DNA from: Compostibacillus humi
GTDB lineage: Bacteria; Bacillota; Bacilli; Bacillales; Amphibacillaceae
DNA: 58,178 nt
Direction of reading: 5' to 3'
Assembly: GCF_014637175.1 (NCBI RefSeq)
Contig: NZ_BMEV01000013.1
Location: 1 to 58,178, forward strand
How positions within the stretch are numbered: position 1 is the first letter of the stretch; every line of letters starts with the position of its first letter. Made by a program: the position numbers and the translations under genes. This document shows, piece by piece, positions 7,735 to 14,744 of this stretch. The notes under the pieces were generated by a model that searched no databases, was not told the origin of the DNA, and saw nothing but the letters and a program-made list of their open reading frames with translations.

Positions 7735-8373
7735 TTATCGATTAGCGTTATTATAGCGATTATATTTGTAGTCGCTGAAAGCGGGATGAATTAGCCGGAG
7801 CCTCCGGAATGCAGCGTCTATGCCGTTCATTTTTTGCTCCTTTAATTCTTCCAGCGCCATTTTCTCGGTAGTTTGCAGCTCTTTTAACGTTCTATTAAGT
7901 CCGCGGATTTTGCTTTGTAGCGTCGTATCATCGCTTAAAGCGTCAAATAATTCCGGCAGGCGCTTGCGGACGAGTGACAGCCCGTTTTCGTCCAAAAATC
8001 CTAGTTTTTCCTCGAACTTTTCGAAGGCGTCTAGCTTCTCAGAATCGGAAAAGGCGAGTTTTGCATCCGCCAAAAACTCCGACACAAACTCGTCAACTAG
8101 GCGCTTGTCCGTTTCTGTCGGCTTAAAAAAGCTTTTTGCTGCGATTGGCTCCAGTTCTTCGATTTTTGCGTCTATTTCCGCGTTGAATTGTTTGTTTATT
8201 TCGTTAACTTGTTTTTCAAGTTCTTCCCTTAATCGCTGAATCTCGTAATCTCTTACCGCTTCATCATGATAGTATGGGTTTTCGCTTGTTTTGATTTTTT
8301 CGACGTCTCGCCGGAATTTTTTAACCGCCTTCTCAACTTCTTTTTGATATTTGTCTTTGATATTAATCGTCAT
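7735..8373 (-). CDS. coiled-coil hypothetical protein (212 aa)
   Basis: Start taken as ATG 8373, about 10 nt after GGGGG (a GTG at 8379 is also in frame but too close). Almost the whole protein is charged helix with heptad-like spacing, strongly at residues about 8-60 and 140-190. It is rich in Lys and Glu and has no cysteine. Phage scaffold-like and structural-maintenance-like proteins look like this, but no family is recognised. It belongs to the minus-strand run 10544 to 7405. Confidence 0.7.
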   Translation of the reverse strand: MTINIKDKYQKEVEKAVKKFRRDVEKIKTSENPYYHDEAVRDYEIQRLREELEKQVNEINKQFNAEIDAKIEELEPIAAKSFFKPTETDKRLVDEFVSEFLADAKLAFSDSEKLDAFEKFEEKLGFLDENGLSLVRKRLPELFDALSDDTTLQSKIRGLNRTLKELQTTEKMALEELKEQKMNGIDAAFRRLRLIHPAFSDYKYNRYNNANR

Positions 8374-8410
8374 AATCACATTTCCCCCTTAGTTTTTTCT
8401 TTTATCGCAT

Positions 8411-8728
8411 TTATCGCATTCGTCTACTTGCCGTAATAATGACTGGTAGTTCAACATTTGTTCCGATCTCTCCGTAAAGAACGTAATTCTCGCGCTTGAT
8501 TACTTGCTTAGCGTCATCACATGCGTTGTTATACGCTGCAAAGTCGGTCTTTACCGCTGTATAATACTCGGCTTTATAAACCGTTTTTCCGGTACCGCAA
8601 TCGGTAATAGTCATCTTTACTTTGCGTTTTGTACGGTCAACCCGCTTTATCTCAACAAAGGCTCGGACTAAGCCGTCCATTGTTTCGTCATCGAATGCCC
8701 CGTCTTTCTTTGCGAAGAATCCCCGCAT
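8411..8728 (-). CDS. 105-aa hypothetical protein
   Basis: ATG 8728 lies two bases after the stop of the upstream gene (TAAGAATG), which implies coupled translation. The middle of the protein (about 25-75) alternates Lys/Thr/Val as in a beta-sheet domain, and the end is PVIITASRRMR. No family is recognised. It is one of the element's tightly packed minus-strand genes. Confidence 0.7.
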   Translation of the reverse strand: MRGFFAKKDGAFDDETMDGLVRAFVEIKRVDRTKRKVKMTITDCGTGKTVYKAEYYTAVKTDFAAYNNACDDAKQVIKRENYVLYGEIGTNVELPVIITASRRMR

Positions 8729-8730
8729 TC

Positions 8731-9357
8731 TTACTCGCCCCCTTTTCCGGGAAGTTTGTGCTTATACGTTAACCCGCCGCCAAACTTCTCAATAATCGTT
8801 GTTTTTCGTTGTAACGCGTCCTGTGCGAGTAGCCTTGCTTGAATAAACGGCATATGGGCGCTAGGCTCTCGTTTAACGAATATTTGCCCGTTGTATCGCT
8901 GGATCCACTGATATTTTGCCCGGATTGGATTAGTAACCCGGAGTAAGGTATACTCGCCCGATTCTAATCCTTCGATAACGTGCCGCGCTGCTATATCGAA
9001 TAATTCCTTGTTGCTTGGCCTCGGATTAAGGTAAATGCTTGCGATTGATAACGTTTCGTCTCCATCATATTCTTCGATACCTAGGCCAACCTCGTTGCCC
9101 CAGGTAATCGCATACGCCTTGTATTTCTTGGCAAGTTTTCCTTTGCCTCCGTAAAAAGCCACTTTTCTACGGTCAAACTCGGCTTTGTCGTCGTCAAATA
9201 TATGGGTCAAGCCTTCCGCTTTTAAGTCGCACCAGTCTTGCTCATAGAGGTTATACACGACGATGTCCGACGACTTCTCCCACACGTCGCTATCCTGATA
9301 ACGCGGCTTGTCGCCTTTGTCGATGACCTTAACGCCCTTTAACTTAGGTAGCCGCAT
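8731..9357 (-). CDS. 208-aa hypothetical protein
   Basis: 208 aa from ATG 9357, preceded by GGAGAGGAG and two bases after the stop of the 57-aa basic protein. Mixed alpha/beta composition with a basic C-terminus (KHKLPGKGGE). Residues about 75-110 contain WGNEVGLGIEEYDGDE and a possible hydrophobic core. I recognise no motif. It is conserved in context as part of the small-gene run after the HNH gene; a structural or anti-host role cannot be argued from sequence. Confidence 0.7.
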   Translation of the reverse strand: MRLPKLKGVKVIDKGDKPRYQDSDVWEKSSDIVVYNLYEQDWCDLKAEGLTHIFDDDKAEFDRRKVAFYGGKGKLAKKYKAYAITWGNEVGLGIEEYDGDETLSIASIYLNPRPSNKELFDIAARHVIEGLESGEYTLLRVTNPIRAKYQWIQRYNGQIFVKREPSAHMPFIQARLLAQDALQRKTTIIEKFGGGLTYKHKLPGKGGE

Positions 9358-9359
9358 TG

Positions 9360-9533
9360 TTACTCCTCTCCGTCGCGCCTTAAATAACGAGGCGGACGTG
9401 GCGTCAACATTGGTATGCCGTTCTTATTATATTGCTTGAACTTGCGTTTGTTCCGGCGCTTGGGATTGCGGTTGGTTCGTTGGCTCCGTTGGTTGCCGCT
9501 GTTTCTTCGTTTATTTCGCTTATCTTCAATCAT
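9360..9533 (-). CDS. 57-aa very basic protein
   Basis: ATG 9533 with GGAGGG five bases upstream. 57 aa, more than a third Arg or Lys, with Asn/Gln-rich stretches (RNKRRNSGNQRSQRTNRNPK) and a TPRPPRYLRR tail. The composition fits a nucleic-acid-binding or disordered protein. It is too short for the listed long ORFs but has one of the best ribosome-binding sites in the element, and its stop is two bases before the next ATG. Confidence 0.65.
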   Translation of the reverse strand: MIEDKRNKRRNSGNQRSQRTNRNPKRRNKRKFKQYNKNGIPMLTPRPPRYLRRDGEE

Positions 9534-9661
9534 GTAATCCCTCCGTTATCCTTGTTAAAAATCGTCACTTTAGCATTTCATAAAGAAATACCTTGACGAA
9601 AATTAAAACGTCTCTAATCGTCTCTAATCGCTTTCTAGGGCTATGTTTAGCTTAAAAAACG
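9534..9661. other. gap between HNH gene and downstream run
   Basis: 128 bp. Contains the tandem CGTCTCTAAT/CGTCTCTAAT (about 9610-9629). No hairpin with a T run is seen. Confidence 0.35.
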
Positions 9662-10276
9662 TCACTTTTCTACTTGCGTTGTTGCTTGTTTCCTGCGATA
9701 CTCCCTCATTCTTTTGCGCAGCCTCTCCTTCACTTGCTCAACGTGGTAGTAGGTCGCTTGTTGCTCCCACTCGTCCAATACGTCATAATAACTAGTGACC
9801 CGTCGCGCTGCTACCCGCTCGACTAATTGTTTGGTAGCTTCGATATTTTGCTGTCTGTGAATGAAGTCGTATACTGGCCTGTCCGCCTTTGCGCTATTAC
9901 ATGACCTACACGCCATCATTACGTTATCAAACGTATTACTTCCGCCGTATTTAATCGGCGTAATATGGTCTAGTGTCCGATCTTGCTCCGGTACTTCCTT
10001 TCCGCAATAGGCGCAACAAGGCTCGGAAAAAATCCACAATACCTCGTAAATCGTTAAATCATCCTCGACTTTCACGCCTTGCTCGCGTTCAATCCGTTTA
10101 ACGGCTTTACGTGAATCGTTCAGTGCTTGCGCAGCCTTTCCTCGGAAAGTAGCATAATACCGTTTCATCCGTTCCTTGGCCGCTCGTCGCTCGCAGTCGA
10201 TGCAATGGCTGCGGGAAGGTGCATAGAATTGTTCGAGCTTCTTTTCCGTCTTGCAATTCGTGCAAACCTTAGTCAT
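9662..10276 (-). CDS. HNH endonuclease with N-terminal zinc ribbon
   Basis: 204 aa. The N-terminus has CTNC (5-8) and CIDC (about 25-28), a four-cysteine zinc ribbon. The HNH core is CAYCGK (about 89), LDHITPIKYGG (about 107) and the CRSCNSAKAD end (about 126), a bba-metal nuclease with two CxxC knuckles. The C-terminal third is helical and basic. The start overlaps the 37-aa gene upstream by 8 bp. HNH nucleases of this type sit beside packaging genes in phages or act in homing or defence; here no terminase is present, so the target is open. Confidence 0.85.
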   Translation of the reverse strand: MTKVCTNCKTEKKLEQFYAPSRSHCIDCERRAAKERMKRYYATFRGKAAQALNDSRKAVKRIEREQGVKVEDDLTIYEVLWIFSEPCCAYCGKEVPEQDRTLDHITPIKYGGSNTFDNVMMACRSCNSAKADRPVYDFIHRQQNIEATKQLVERVAARRVTSYYDVLDEWEQQATYYHVEQVKERLRKRMREYRRKQATTQVEK

Positions 10277-10382
10277 TGACGCTCACCCCTTCCGTGAAAA
10301 CGTCAATTCTTGCGATTAAATCGTTTAATTCTCCGCTTATTTCCTTGCTGTTTTCGATTGCTTGCGTTAATAATTCATTCAT
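10269..10382 (-). CDS. 37-aa hypothetical peptide
   Basis: ATG 10382 after GGGAGAGATTGAGGG; 37 residues, amphipathic helix (MNELLTQAIENSKEISGE...). The stop overlaps the HNH start by 8 bp, a strong sign of real translation. It could be a leader or a small partner. No family recognised. Confidence 0.55.
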   Translation of the reverse strand: MNELLTQAIENSKEISGELNDLIARIDVFTEGVSVND

Positions 10383-10406
10383 TCCCTCAATCTCTCCCTC
10401 AATCTT

Positions 10407-10544
10407 TTAGTTTGATTTTTTTAATTCTCGCTCGATTGCGTCCATTGTCGAGTTTATTTCTAGGTTCGTATGGTGTCCGGCTGCTTTGAGCGCAGCTAGC
10501 GCCTTAAGATATTCGACTAGAACGCTAAGTTTCGACACTTCCAT
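10407..10544 (-). CDS. 45-aa hypothetical peptide
   Basis: ATG 10544 (GTG 10547 also possible) behind GGAAGGAG. 45 aa, helical, Leu/Ala-rich first half and ending RELKKSN. First gene of the minus-strand run; the next start is 24 bp downstream. Function unknown. Confidence 0.55.
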   Translation of the reverse strand: MEVSKLSVLVEYLKALAALKAAGHHTNLEINSTMDAIERELKKSN

Positions 10545-10613
10545 CACTCGCTCACTCCTTCCTGCGGTGTATTAAAAAGATTGACTGCCTCCGCGGCGGC
10601 AGGAAAAACCGCT

Positions 10614-11588
10614 TCATCGGCAGCTAATAGGTAAGTCGAAAAGTACTTTAATTGCGTCTAAGTGCTTCCCATTTCCGGCGTAAATGACGCTTGGGTTGAC
10701 GACGATGTAACTGCTGCGCCGGTCTTTGCCGTCATCGACGAACTTGAAAACAGGCTGATCTTTATACTTAATCTCCCGCATCGTTTTTAGCAGGTGTTTA
10801 TAGTCTTTATATCCTAACCTCTCCGCTAGTTCTTTTAATTTCATCGGTTGTATTTTTCCGTCGATAACTTGGTGTGGGTTATCGCAAATGATGTTGAAAC
10901 TAAAATTAACGTAAGGTAACACCGAATAAACAACGCCCAATTTTTTGATTGAACGCCCGTCAAACTTCGAATAAAGTTCTCGGACGGTTTTCCGAAAAAC
11001 CCTCGTATATTGATAATCGCCTTTAATTGCGTCCAGGTTTTCGCCCCTGTAAAACACCGTTGGATTCATCGCTAGGCCCTCGGGGAGTTCAACAAGTATA
11101 TTTTCTTCGATTAACTTCGCGTAAAAGTCGCTATATTTGTTGCGGCTCATCTGTAACAACTCGCCCAAAGACTTTTTGTTAATTGGAACGCCGTTATCGT
11201 GCCGTAAATATCCATGCGATGGGTCGCCCTCGTTGTAAGAGACGTAGGTTCCGATGAACATTAACCGTGCCAAATCGGACTGGCTAAGGCTCGGGAATCG
11301 CTCGGCTAGTTCCTGCATCTCGTAGAAAAAGGCGAACACATAGCCGCCGTTCTCCTGCTCATGGCGTCTTAACGTTTCGATTACTTGGTGTCCTTCTCTC
11401 TGTGCCGCCGATATGACCGGTTCAACGTGAATCCTGTCCGTGATATTTTCGCCTGTTTCCGGGTCATACGCTTGACCGTCAATCATAACGAAGTTTTGCG
11501 TCATTTTTAGCGCTTTACTTTTTAATTCCGGGCTTGCGCTTTTCCATATTAACTGCTCCCGCTTAAAATCTCTCACTCTCTTAGTCAA
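10614..11588 (-). CDS. Rep-like or winged-helix protein (324 aa)
   Basis: TTG start at 11588 with AAAGGA about 11 nt upstream. Residues about 105-160 (LSQSDLARLMFIGTYVSYNE ... KKSLGELLQMSRNKYSDFYA) read as a winged helix-turn-helix, and a second one is likely at about 245-275 (KLKELAERLGYKDYKHLL). Two winged helices are the layout of many plasmid initiators. A pair of 23-bp direct repeats sits 34-88 bp upstream of the start, as in iteron-controlled rep genes. The replication role is inferred; a transcription factor is the alternative. No Walker or nickase motif seen. Confidence 0.55.
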   Translation of the reverse strand: MTKRVRDFKREQLIWKSASPELKSKALKMTQNFVMIDGQAYDPETGENITDRIHVEPVISAAQREGHQVIETLRRHEQENGGYVFAFFYEMQELAERFPSLSQSDLARLMFIGTYVSYNEGDPSHGYLRHDNGVPINKKSLGELLQMSRNKYSDFYAKLIEENILVELPEGLAMNPTVFYRGENLDAIKGDYQYTRVFRKTVRELYSKFDGRSIKKLGVVYSVLPYVNFSFNIICDNPHQVIDGKIQPMKLKELAERLGYKDYKHLLKTMREIKYKDQPVFKFVDDGKDRRSSYIVVNPSVIYAGNGKHLDAIKVLFDLPISCR

Positions 11589-11621
11589 ACTCGTTCATTC
11601 CTTTCCTTTTCCGTCCTCAAA

Positions 11622-11676
11622 AAATAGGAGGGTTTTTGGGTGCATTTTTGAAGAAATAGGAGGGTTTTTGGGTGCA
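11622..11676. repeat. two 23-bp direct repeats upstream of the Rep-like gene
   Basis: AAATAGGAGGGTTTTTGGGT plus GCA at 11622-11644 and again, identical, at 11654-11676 (32-bp spacing, about three helical turns). They look like iterons or an operator for the 324-aa protein. Confidence 0.7.
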
Positions 11677-11703
11677 ATCCAAAAAGCCGTCGAGGCGTTG
11701 CGC

Positions 11704-11730
11704 CCCAACGGTTTCAGCCGTTTTTTCAGA
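11704..11730 (+). terminator. terminator-like hairpin on the plus strand
   Basis: AACGGTTTCAGCCGTT followed by TTTTC. No plus-strand gene precedes it, so it may end a non-coding transcript or be incidental. Confidence 0.35.
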
Positions 11731-11857
11731 ATTTGGTTCATCTTCTATATCAGTATCGTAATTAGCTTTTTTTACCGCCGAAAATAGATACATATACCGC
11801 CAGGATATGCGTTTAAGGCGAAAGCCTTTCCGTTATAATGCTGCGCCCTATATGTCC

Positions 11858-11947
11858 GCCTTTACCGCCTTTACCGGAATAACCGAGTTAGTCGGAATAA
11901 CCGAGTTAGCCGGAATAACCGCCTTTACCGCCTTAACCGGCTTCTAA
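11858..11947. repeat. nonamer array A
   Basis: Ten consecutive 9-bp units starting at about 11858: CGCCTTTAC twice, then CGGAATAAC alternating with CGAGTTAGT/C, then CGCCTTTAC, CGCCTTAAC and CGGCTTCTA. Each unit begins CG and most end A-C. Not coding: no start or ribosome-binding site in any frame. Confidence 0.75.
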
Positions 11948-11982
11948 GTCGAAAATAGTAACTCCGGAGAATAGGTATAGCA

Positions 11983-12102
11983 GCAAGCGTTAGCTTGCAG
12001 GTGCGTTAGCACCTTTGAATTGTGAACAATTCCACGTCATATTCCGTGCATTGTTTACAATGCATTAGGCTAACGCCTAACGACTTCACTTACGTTCGTC
12101 GT
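11983..12102. repeat. hairpin string A: five 16-bp palindromes plus conserved tail
   Basis: Five perfect palindromes of 6-bp stem and 4-nt centre: 11983-11998 (GCAAGCGTTAGCTTGC), 11999-12014, 12017-12032, 12048-12063 and 12065-12080. Different stems, same architecture; three have a GTTA/TAAC centre. They are followed by CGACTTCACTTACGTTCGTC at 12081, which recurs after string B. Confidence 0.8.
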
Positions 12103-12279
12103 GTTATCCATATATTACGGATTATTCGTTAATTAATTAACTCCGGAATAAGTTAATCCGTATATTCGCTATATTCGCTATATCCGTATATTCGCCTATA
12201 TCCGCCTTTATCCGTTGCGCCCGTTATCCTCGGCCATATGCTTTCGCGCTCGCTCGTATCCGAGGCTACTTTTCCGGAA
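12103..12279. other. gap between hairpin string A and the XRE gene
   Basis: Contains further pyrimidine-start short units (CGTATATT, CGCTATATT, CGCCTATAT) around 12160-12210 that continue the approximate 9-bp rhythm. No gene seen. Confidence 0.4.
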
Positions 12280-12507
12280 CTACTCCGGCATTTTGTGCAG
12301 CGCCTGATACCGCTTAACGTACTCCAAAAAATCCGGATCACTTGCGTCAAATTTATGCGCAATCTTACCTCGAACGTTTTCTGAAATTCCTCGCTCTCCC
12401 GATTCAATTGCGGCGACTGTCGAATAAGTTACGCCTAAGTACTCGGCAAATTGCTCTTGGTTCATTCGCAAGTACCATCGGATTAATTTAAACGTCTCCT
12501 TCGTCAT
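12280..12507 (-). CDS. XRE/Cro-like regulator
   Basis: 75 aa, ATG 12507 with GGAG about 9 nt upstream. The N-terminal two thirds is a single helix-turn-helix: LRMNQEQFAEYLGVTYSTVA (about 13-32), typical of XRE/Cro proteins, then a short helical tail ending HKMPE. It stands alone, with hairpin strings and nonamer arrays on both sides (11858-12102 and 12722-12984). Likely a regulator of the element; the repeats could be its targets or simply flank it. Confidence 0.85.
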   Translation of the reverse strand: MTKETFKLIRWYLRMNQEQFAEYLGVTYSTVAAIESGERGISENVRGKIAHKFDASDPDFLEYVKRYQALHKMPE

Positions 12508-12721
12508 CTCGTTTACTCCTTTCTATTCCGATTTTCTTCGTTTAAGAAATAAAAAAAAGCCCGTCATTTAACGACTGGCACGGCCCTCTCATTATATAGT
12601 CCAACTAAACCCGGTTTTTACAACCATGTATACGTAATTTTTTCGACCTTCCCGAAAAACTCCCCTCATAATATAGTGTGCTTTACGGCTGCCGAATTGC
12701 ATATCTAGGCTCAGTTTTTCG

Positions 12722-12895
12722 CCTTTACCGCCTTATATGTCCGCCTTTATCGCCCTTACCGCCCTATATGTCCGCCTTTACCTCTATGTCCGGAGTAACC
12801 GCCTTTATCGCCCTTACCGGAATAACCGAGTTAGCCGGAATAACCGCCTTTATCGCCCTATATATCCGGAATTGTCGGAATAAGTAACTCCGGAA
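12722..12895. repeat. nonamer array B
   Basis: Same units as array A (CGCCTTTAT, CGCCCTTAC, CGGAATAAC, CGAGTTAGC, CGGAGTAAC) with some 13-bp steps ending ATATGTC. Same orientation as array A and likewise followed by a hairpin string. The plus-strand ORF that reads through it is a repeat artefact. Confidence 0.7.
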
Positions 12896-12906
12896 TAGGT
12901 ATAATG

Positions 12907-12984
12907 GCAAGCGTTAGCTTGCAAGGGAATTGTCTACAATTCTCGAAAGAACAAGTTCTTTCCGACTTCACTTACGTTCGTCGT
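12907..12984. repeat. hairpin string B
   Basis: 12907-12922 is identical to the first palindrome of string A; 12927-12942 (GAATTGTCTACAATTC) has the same stem as 12017-12032 with a different centre; 12945-12962 is GAAAGAAC/GTTCTTTC. The shared tail CGACTTCACTTACGTTCGTC follows at 12963. Confidence 0.8.
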
Positions 12985-13102
12985 ATTATTTTAAAGTTTA
13001 GTTATTATAGTTTAGTTAATACAGTATAGTTACGTTAGGTAGATTTACCGAGCACCTATCGTATTTTTACCTATCACCTATCGGAAATTTACCTATCACC
13101 TA
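12985..13102. other. AT-rich run and iteron-like repeats
   Basis: 12985-13032 is AT-rich with repeated TTTAGTTA/TATAGTTA. TTTACCTATCACCTA occurs at 13066-13080 and 13088-13102 (22-bp spacing), with a related CACCTATCG at 13053. An AT-rich run beside iterons is the usual look of a plasmid or phage replication origin; function is inferred. Confidence 0.45.
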
Positions 13103-13123
13103 CTAATCACCCGCTTTTACCAC

Positions 13124-13485
13124 TTTTACCACCGTACTATTCAGAGGTGTACTCAAACGTAAAACGGACAGGGCTTTTTTAATTGGAAATTTAAATTAAA
13201 TGTCCCAAAAATAGGCACCTTGGTGCTATTAGTTAGTGAGGGCACTTTTACAAGTCGATAACAAATTTATCACTTGGAAAGAGGGAGCGATAAAGCAGGG
13301 AGACGGTGCGGGATCGAAATATAACTTAAATAGAAGTGAGGGCGATTTTCCGTCCTAAAATCGAGGCTATTTAGCGCTCGATAAGGTGAGAAAAGCTGTC
13401 GCATGAATTCCGCGGCAGGCTACCGTACATTAACGTAGATTACCGTTGAGGTTTGAGTATACCTCTGAATAGTACGGTGGTAAAA
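13124..13485. repeat. 362-bp segment bounded by 35-bp inverted repeats
   Basis: TTTTACCACCGTACTATTCA... at 13124-13158 is matched in inverted orientation by 13451-13485 with one mismatch in 35. The 292 bp between hold no gene but several T-rich and purine-rich blocks. Candidates: a small non-autonomous transposable unit, an invertible segment, or part of an origin. No obvious target-site duplication. Confidence 0.75.
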
Positions 13486-13640
13486 TATAATTAAATCCAA
13501 AGGAATAACCACCTTTCCGTAAGGCGCGCCAACGCCTTACTCCGTTTTAAACTTCCGACGAGAGTCGCCTTCGAAAGTCCTCCACGTCGCCAACCGTGAA
13601 AAACTTTTATCCGCATAAATTCGCATAAATTCGTATTGCC
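13486..13640. other. gap downstream of the inverted-repeat segment
   Basis: About 155 bp without a recognisable gene, ending at the stop of the 74-aa gene. Confidence 0.35.
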
Positions 13641-13865
13641 TCAGTCAATCCGCTTTAAGCTATCGACTAGTCCGGCAGGCAGCGAGTGAATCTTAAAATA
13701 TTCTTCGATTAGTGCCGATTCTACCGCCAGTAACTCCGCCGCCCATTCCTCGTTATTCGTCCGCTGCCTTACGTCAAACTGCAAAAAGTCGTAAATTGCG
13801 AGTAAGTCCGGCATGATCTCGTTTTGTTCCTCGCCTGCTGCGCTAATCCAAAATAACTGCGTCAA
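13641..13865 (-). CDS. 74-aa hypothetical protein
   Basis: TTG start at 13865 with AAAAGGAGG 10 nt upstream, inside the end of the 49-aa gene (the stop TAG is at 13867-13869), so the two are coupled. Acidic, helical (EEWAAELLAVESALIEEYFK), no cysteines. Unknown; a small antirepressor or adaptor would fit its place next to an XRE gene but nothing in the sequence proves it. Confidence 0.6.
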   Translation of the reverse strand: MTQLFWISAAGEEQNEIMPDLLAIYDFLQFDVRQRTNNEEWAAELLAVESALIEEYFKIHSLPAGLVDSLKRID

Positions 13866-13866
13866 T

Positions 13867-14016
13867 CTAATCCGCCTCCTTTTCCGCCTTTAATTCTTTA
13901 AGTAACGCCTCGTAATCCTGTAAGCGGACGTAAGCGTCGCCCTCAAACCATTTTACGGCTGCGCCGTTCACTTTACCGTCCCACCAATTCAATTTATCCG
14001 GCTTATTTTCTTCCAT
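13867..14016 (-). CDS. 49-aa hypothetical protein
   Basis: ATG 14016 behind AAAGGGG. 49 aa; starts MEENKPDKLNWWDGKVNG, then a helical Lys/Glu/Leu tail. Divergent from the XRE gene at 14176 with palindromic sites in between, so it is probably the first gene of an operon repressed by that regulator. Confidence 0.6.
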   Translation of the reverse strand: MEENKPDKLNWWDGKVNGAAVKWFEGDAYVRLQDYEALLKELKAEKEAD

Positions 14017-14043
14017 TTTGTTATCCCCTTTCAGATTTATTTT

Positions 14044-14111
14044 GACTACGTTTTGTAGTCGATATTTATTCTAATACATAATTTTTTCAATGTCAACTAC
14101 TTTTCGTTGTT
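14044..14111. promoter_or_regulatory. operator sites between divergent genes
   Basis: GACTACGTTTTGTAGTC (14044-14060) is a 6-5-6 palindrome. A related imperfect palindrome with AACTAC and GTTGTT half-sites lies at 14095-14111. Position between the XRE gene and the divergent 49-aa gene suggests a CI/Cro-like switch. Confidence 0.6.
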
Positions 14112-14175
14112 ATCCGGTAAACCATTTTTTATAATCAAAGAGTGAATAATAATCGGATTGGGAGGAAATAGAAAA

Positions 14176-14439
14176 ATGAACAAACCTAATTTTGACGAAA
14201 ACAGACGAATTTACGACGTAAAATGTAACTTAAAAGCGATTCTTGACGCTAGAAAAGGAACAGAGAACGAAATCTCAATACGAGAACTTGCGACAAAGTC
14301 GGGACTTAAATTTGAAACAGTTAGACGTATGTACCACGATGAAACTAGGCGTTATCAACGGGAATCATTAGCAGCAATTTGTATCGCGTTGGATATAGAT
14401 ATAAGCGATCTATTAACACTTGTTCCAGTAAAAGAATGA
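14176..14439 (+). CDS. XRE-type regulator
   Basis: ATG 14176 behind GGGAGG gives 87 aa (a longer form from TTG 14158 lacks a ribosome-binding site). SIRELATKSGLKFETVRRMY (about 35-54) is a helix-turn-helix of the XRE/YozG-like type, followed by LAAICIALDIDISDLLTL, the characteristic last helix of these small repressors. It is the only plus-strand gene of the element and divergent from a small operon, as expected of a maintenance repressor. Confidence 0.85.
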   Translation: MNKPNFDENRRIYDVKCNLKAILDARKGTENEISIRELATKSGLKFETVRRMYHDETRRYQRESLAAICIALDIDISDLLTLVPVKE

Positions 14440-14572
14440 CGGCGCTTAAACGTTTAAACCGGCAGGCTTGGCGAATTACTAGGATGTTTGCGCCGGTTCC
14501 TCCGTTTACTTTACTTTACTTTACGAACTGTACGAATAGTCCGGTGTTTTTCGACGAATTATTTAACGTAAT

Positions 14573-14684
14573 TTTTCGCTTAAATTTACCGTGCTTTTAG
14601 GCGTTTTTGCCGTTCCTAGACCGATTCCCCTACCTCGCAAAGAAAACGGCTAAATCCACGGTAAAAATCGCTTAAAACATTATG
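14573..14684. repeat. 112-bp direct repeat, copy 1
   Basis: Starts TTTTCGCTTAAATTTACCGT and matches 14745-14856 over its whole length with scattered substitutions (spacing 172 bp). Both contain GACCGATTCCCCTACCTCG and GTAAA/AAAGAAAACGGCTAA blocks. No coding frame is preserved. Confidence 0.75.
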
Positions 14685-14744
14685 TACTCGGTAGAGACCC
14701 GTTAGGTTCCGGTAGAGGCTCGGTAGGTTCCGGTAGAGACCCGG

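Noticed and set aside
9662-10276. HNH gene as evidence of a prophage packaging module
   Set aside because: No terminase, portal or capsid gene is found nearby.
12153-12407. Minus-strand 84-aa ORF
   Set aside because: Overlaps the clear XRE gene in another frame and lacks a ribosome-binding site.
12678-12887. Plus-strand ORF of 69 aa
   Set aside because: It reads through nonamer array B and has no start signal.
11846-12985. Tandem hairpins as CRISPR repeats or a retron msr/msd
   Set aside because: Palindromes are different from one another, not separated by spacers of fixed length, and no reverse transcriptase or cas gene is present.
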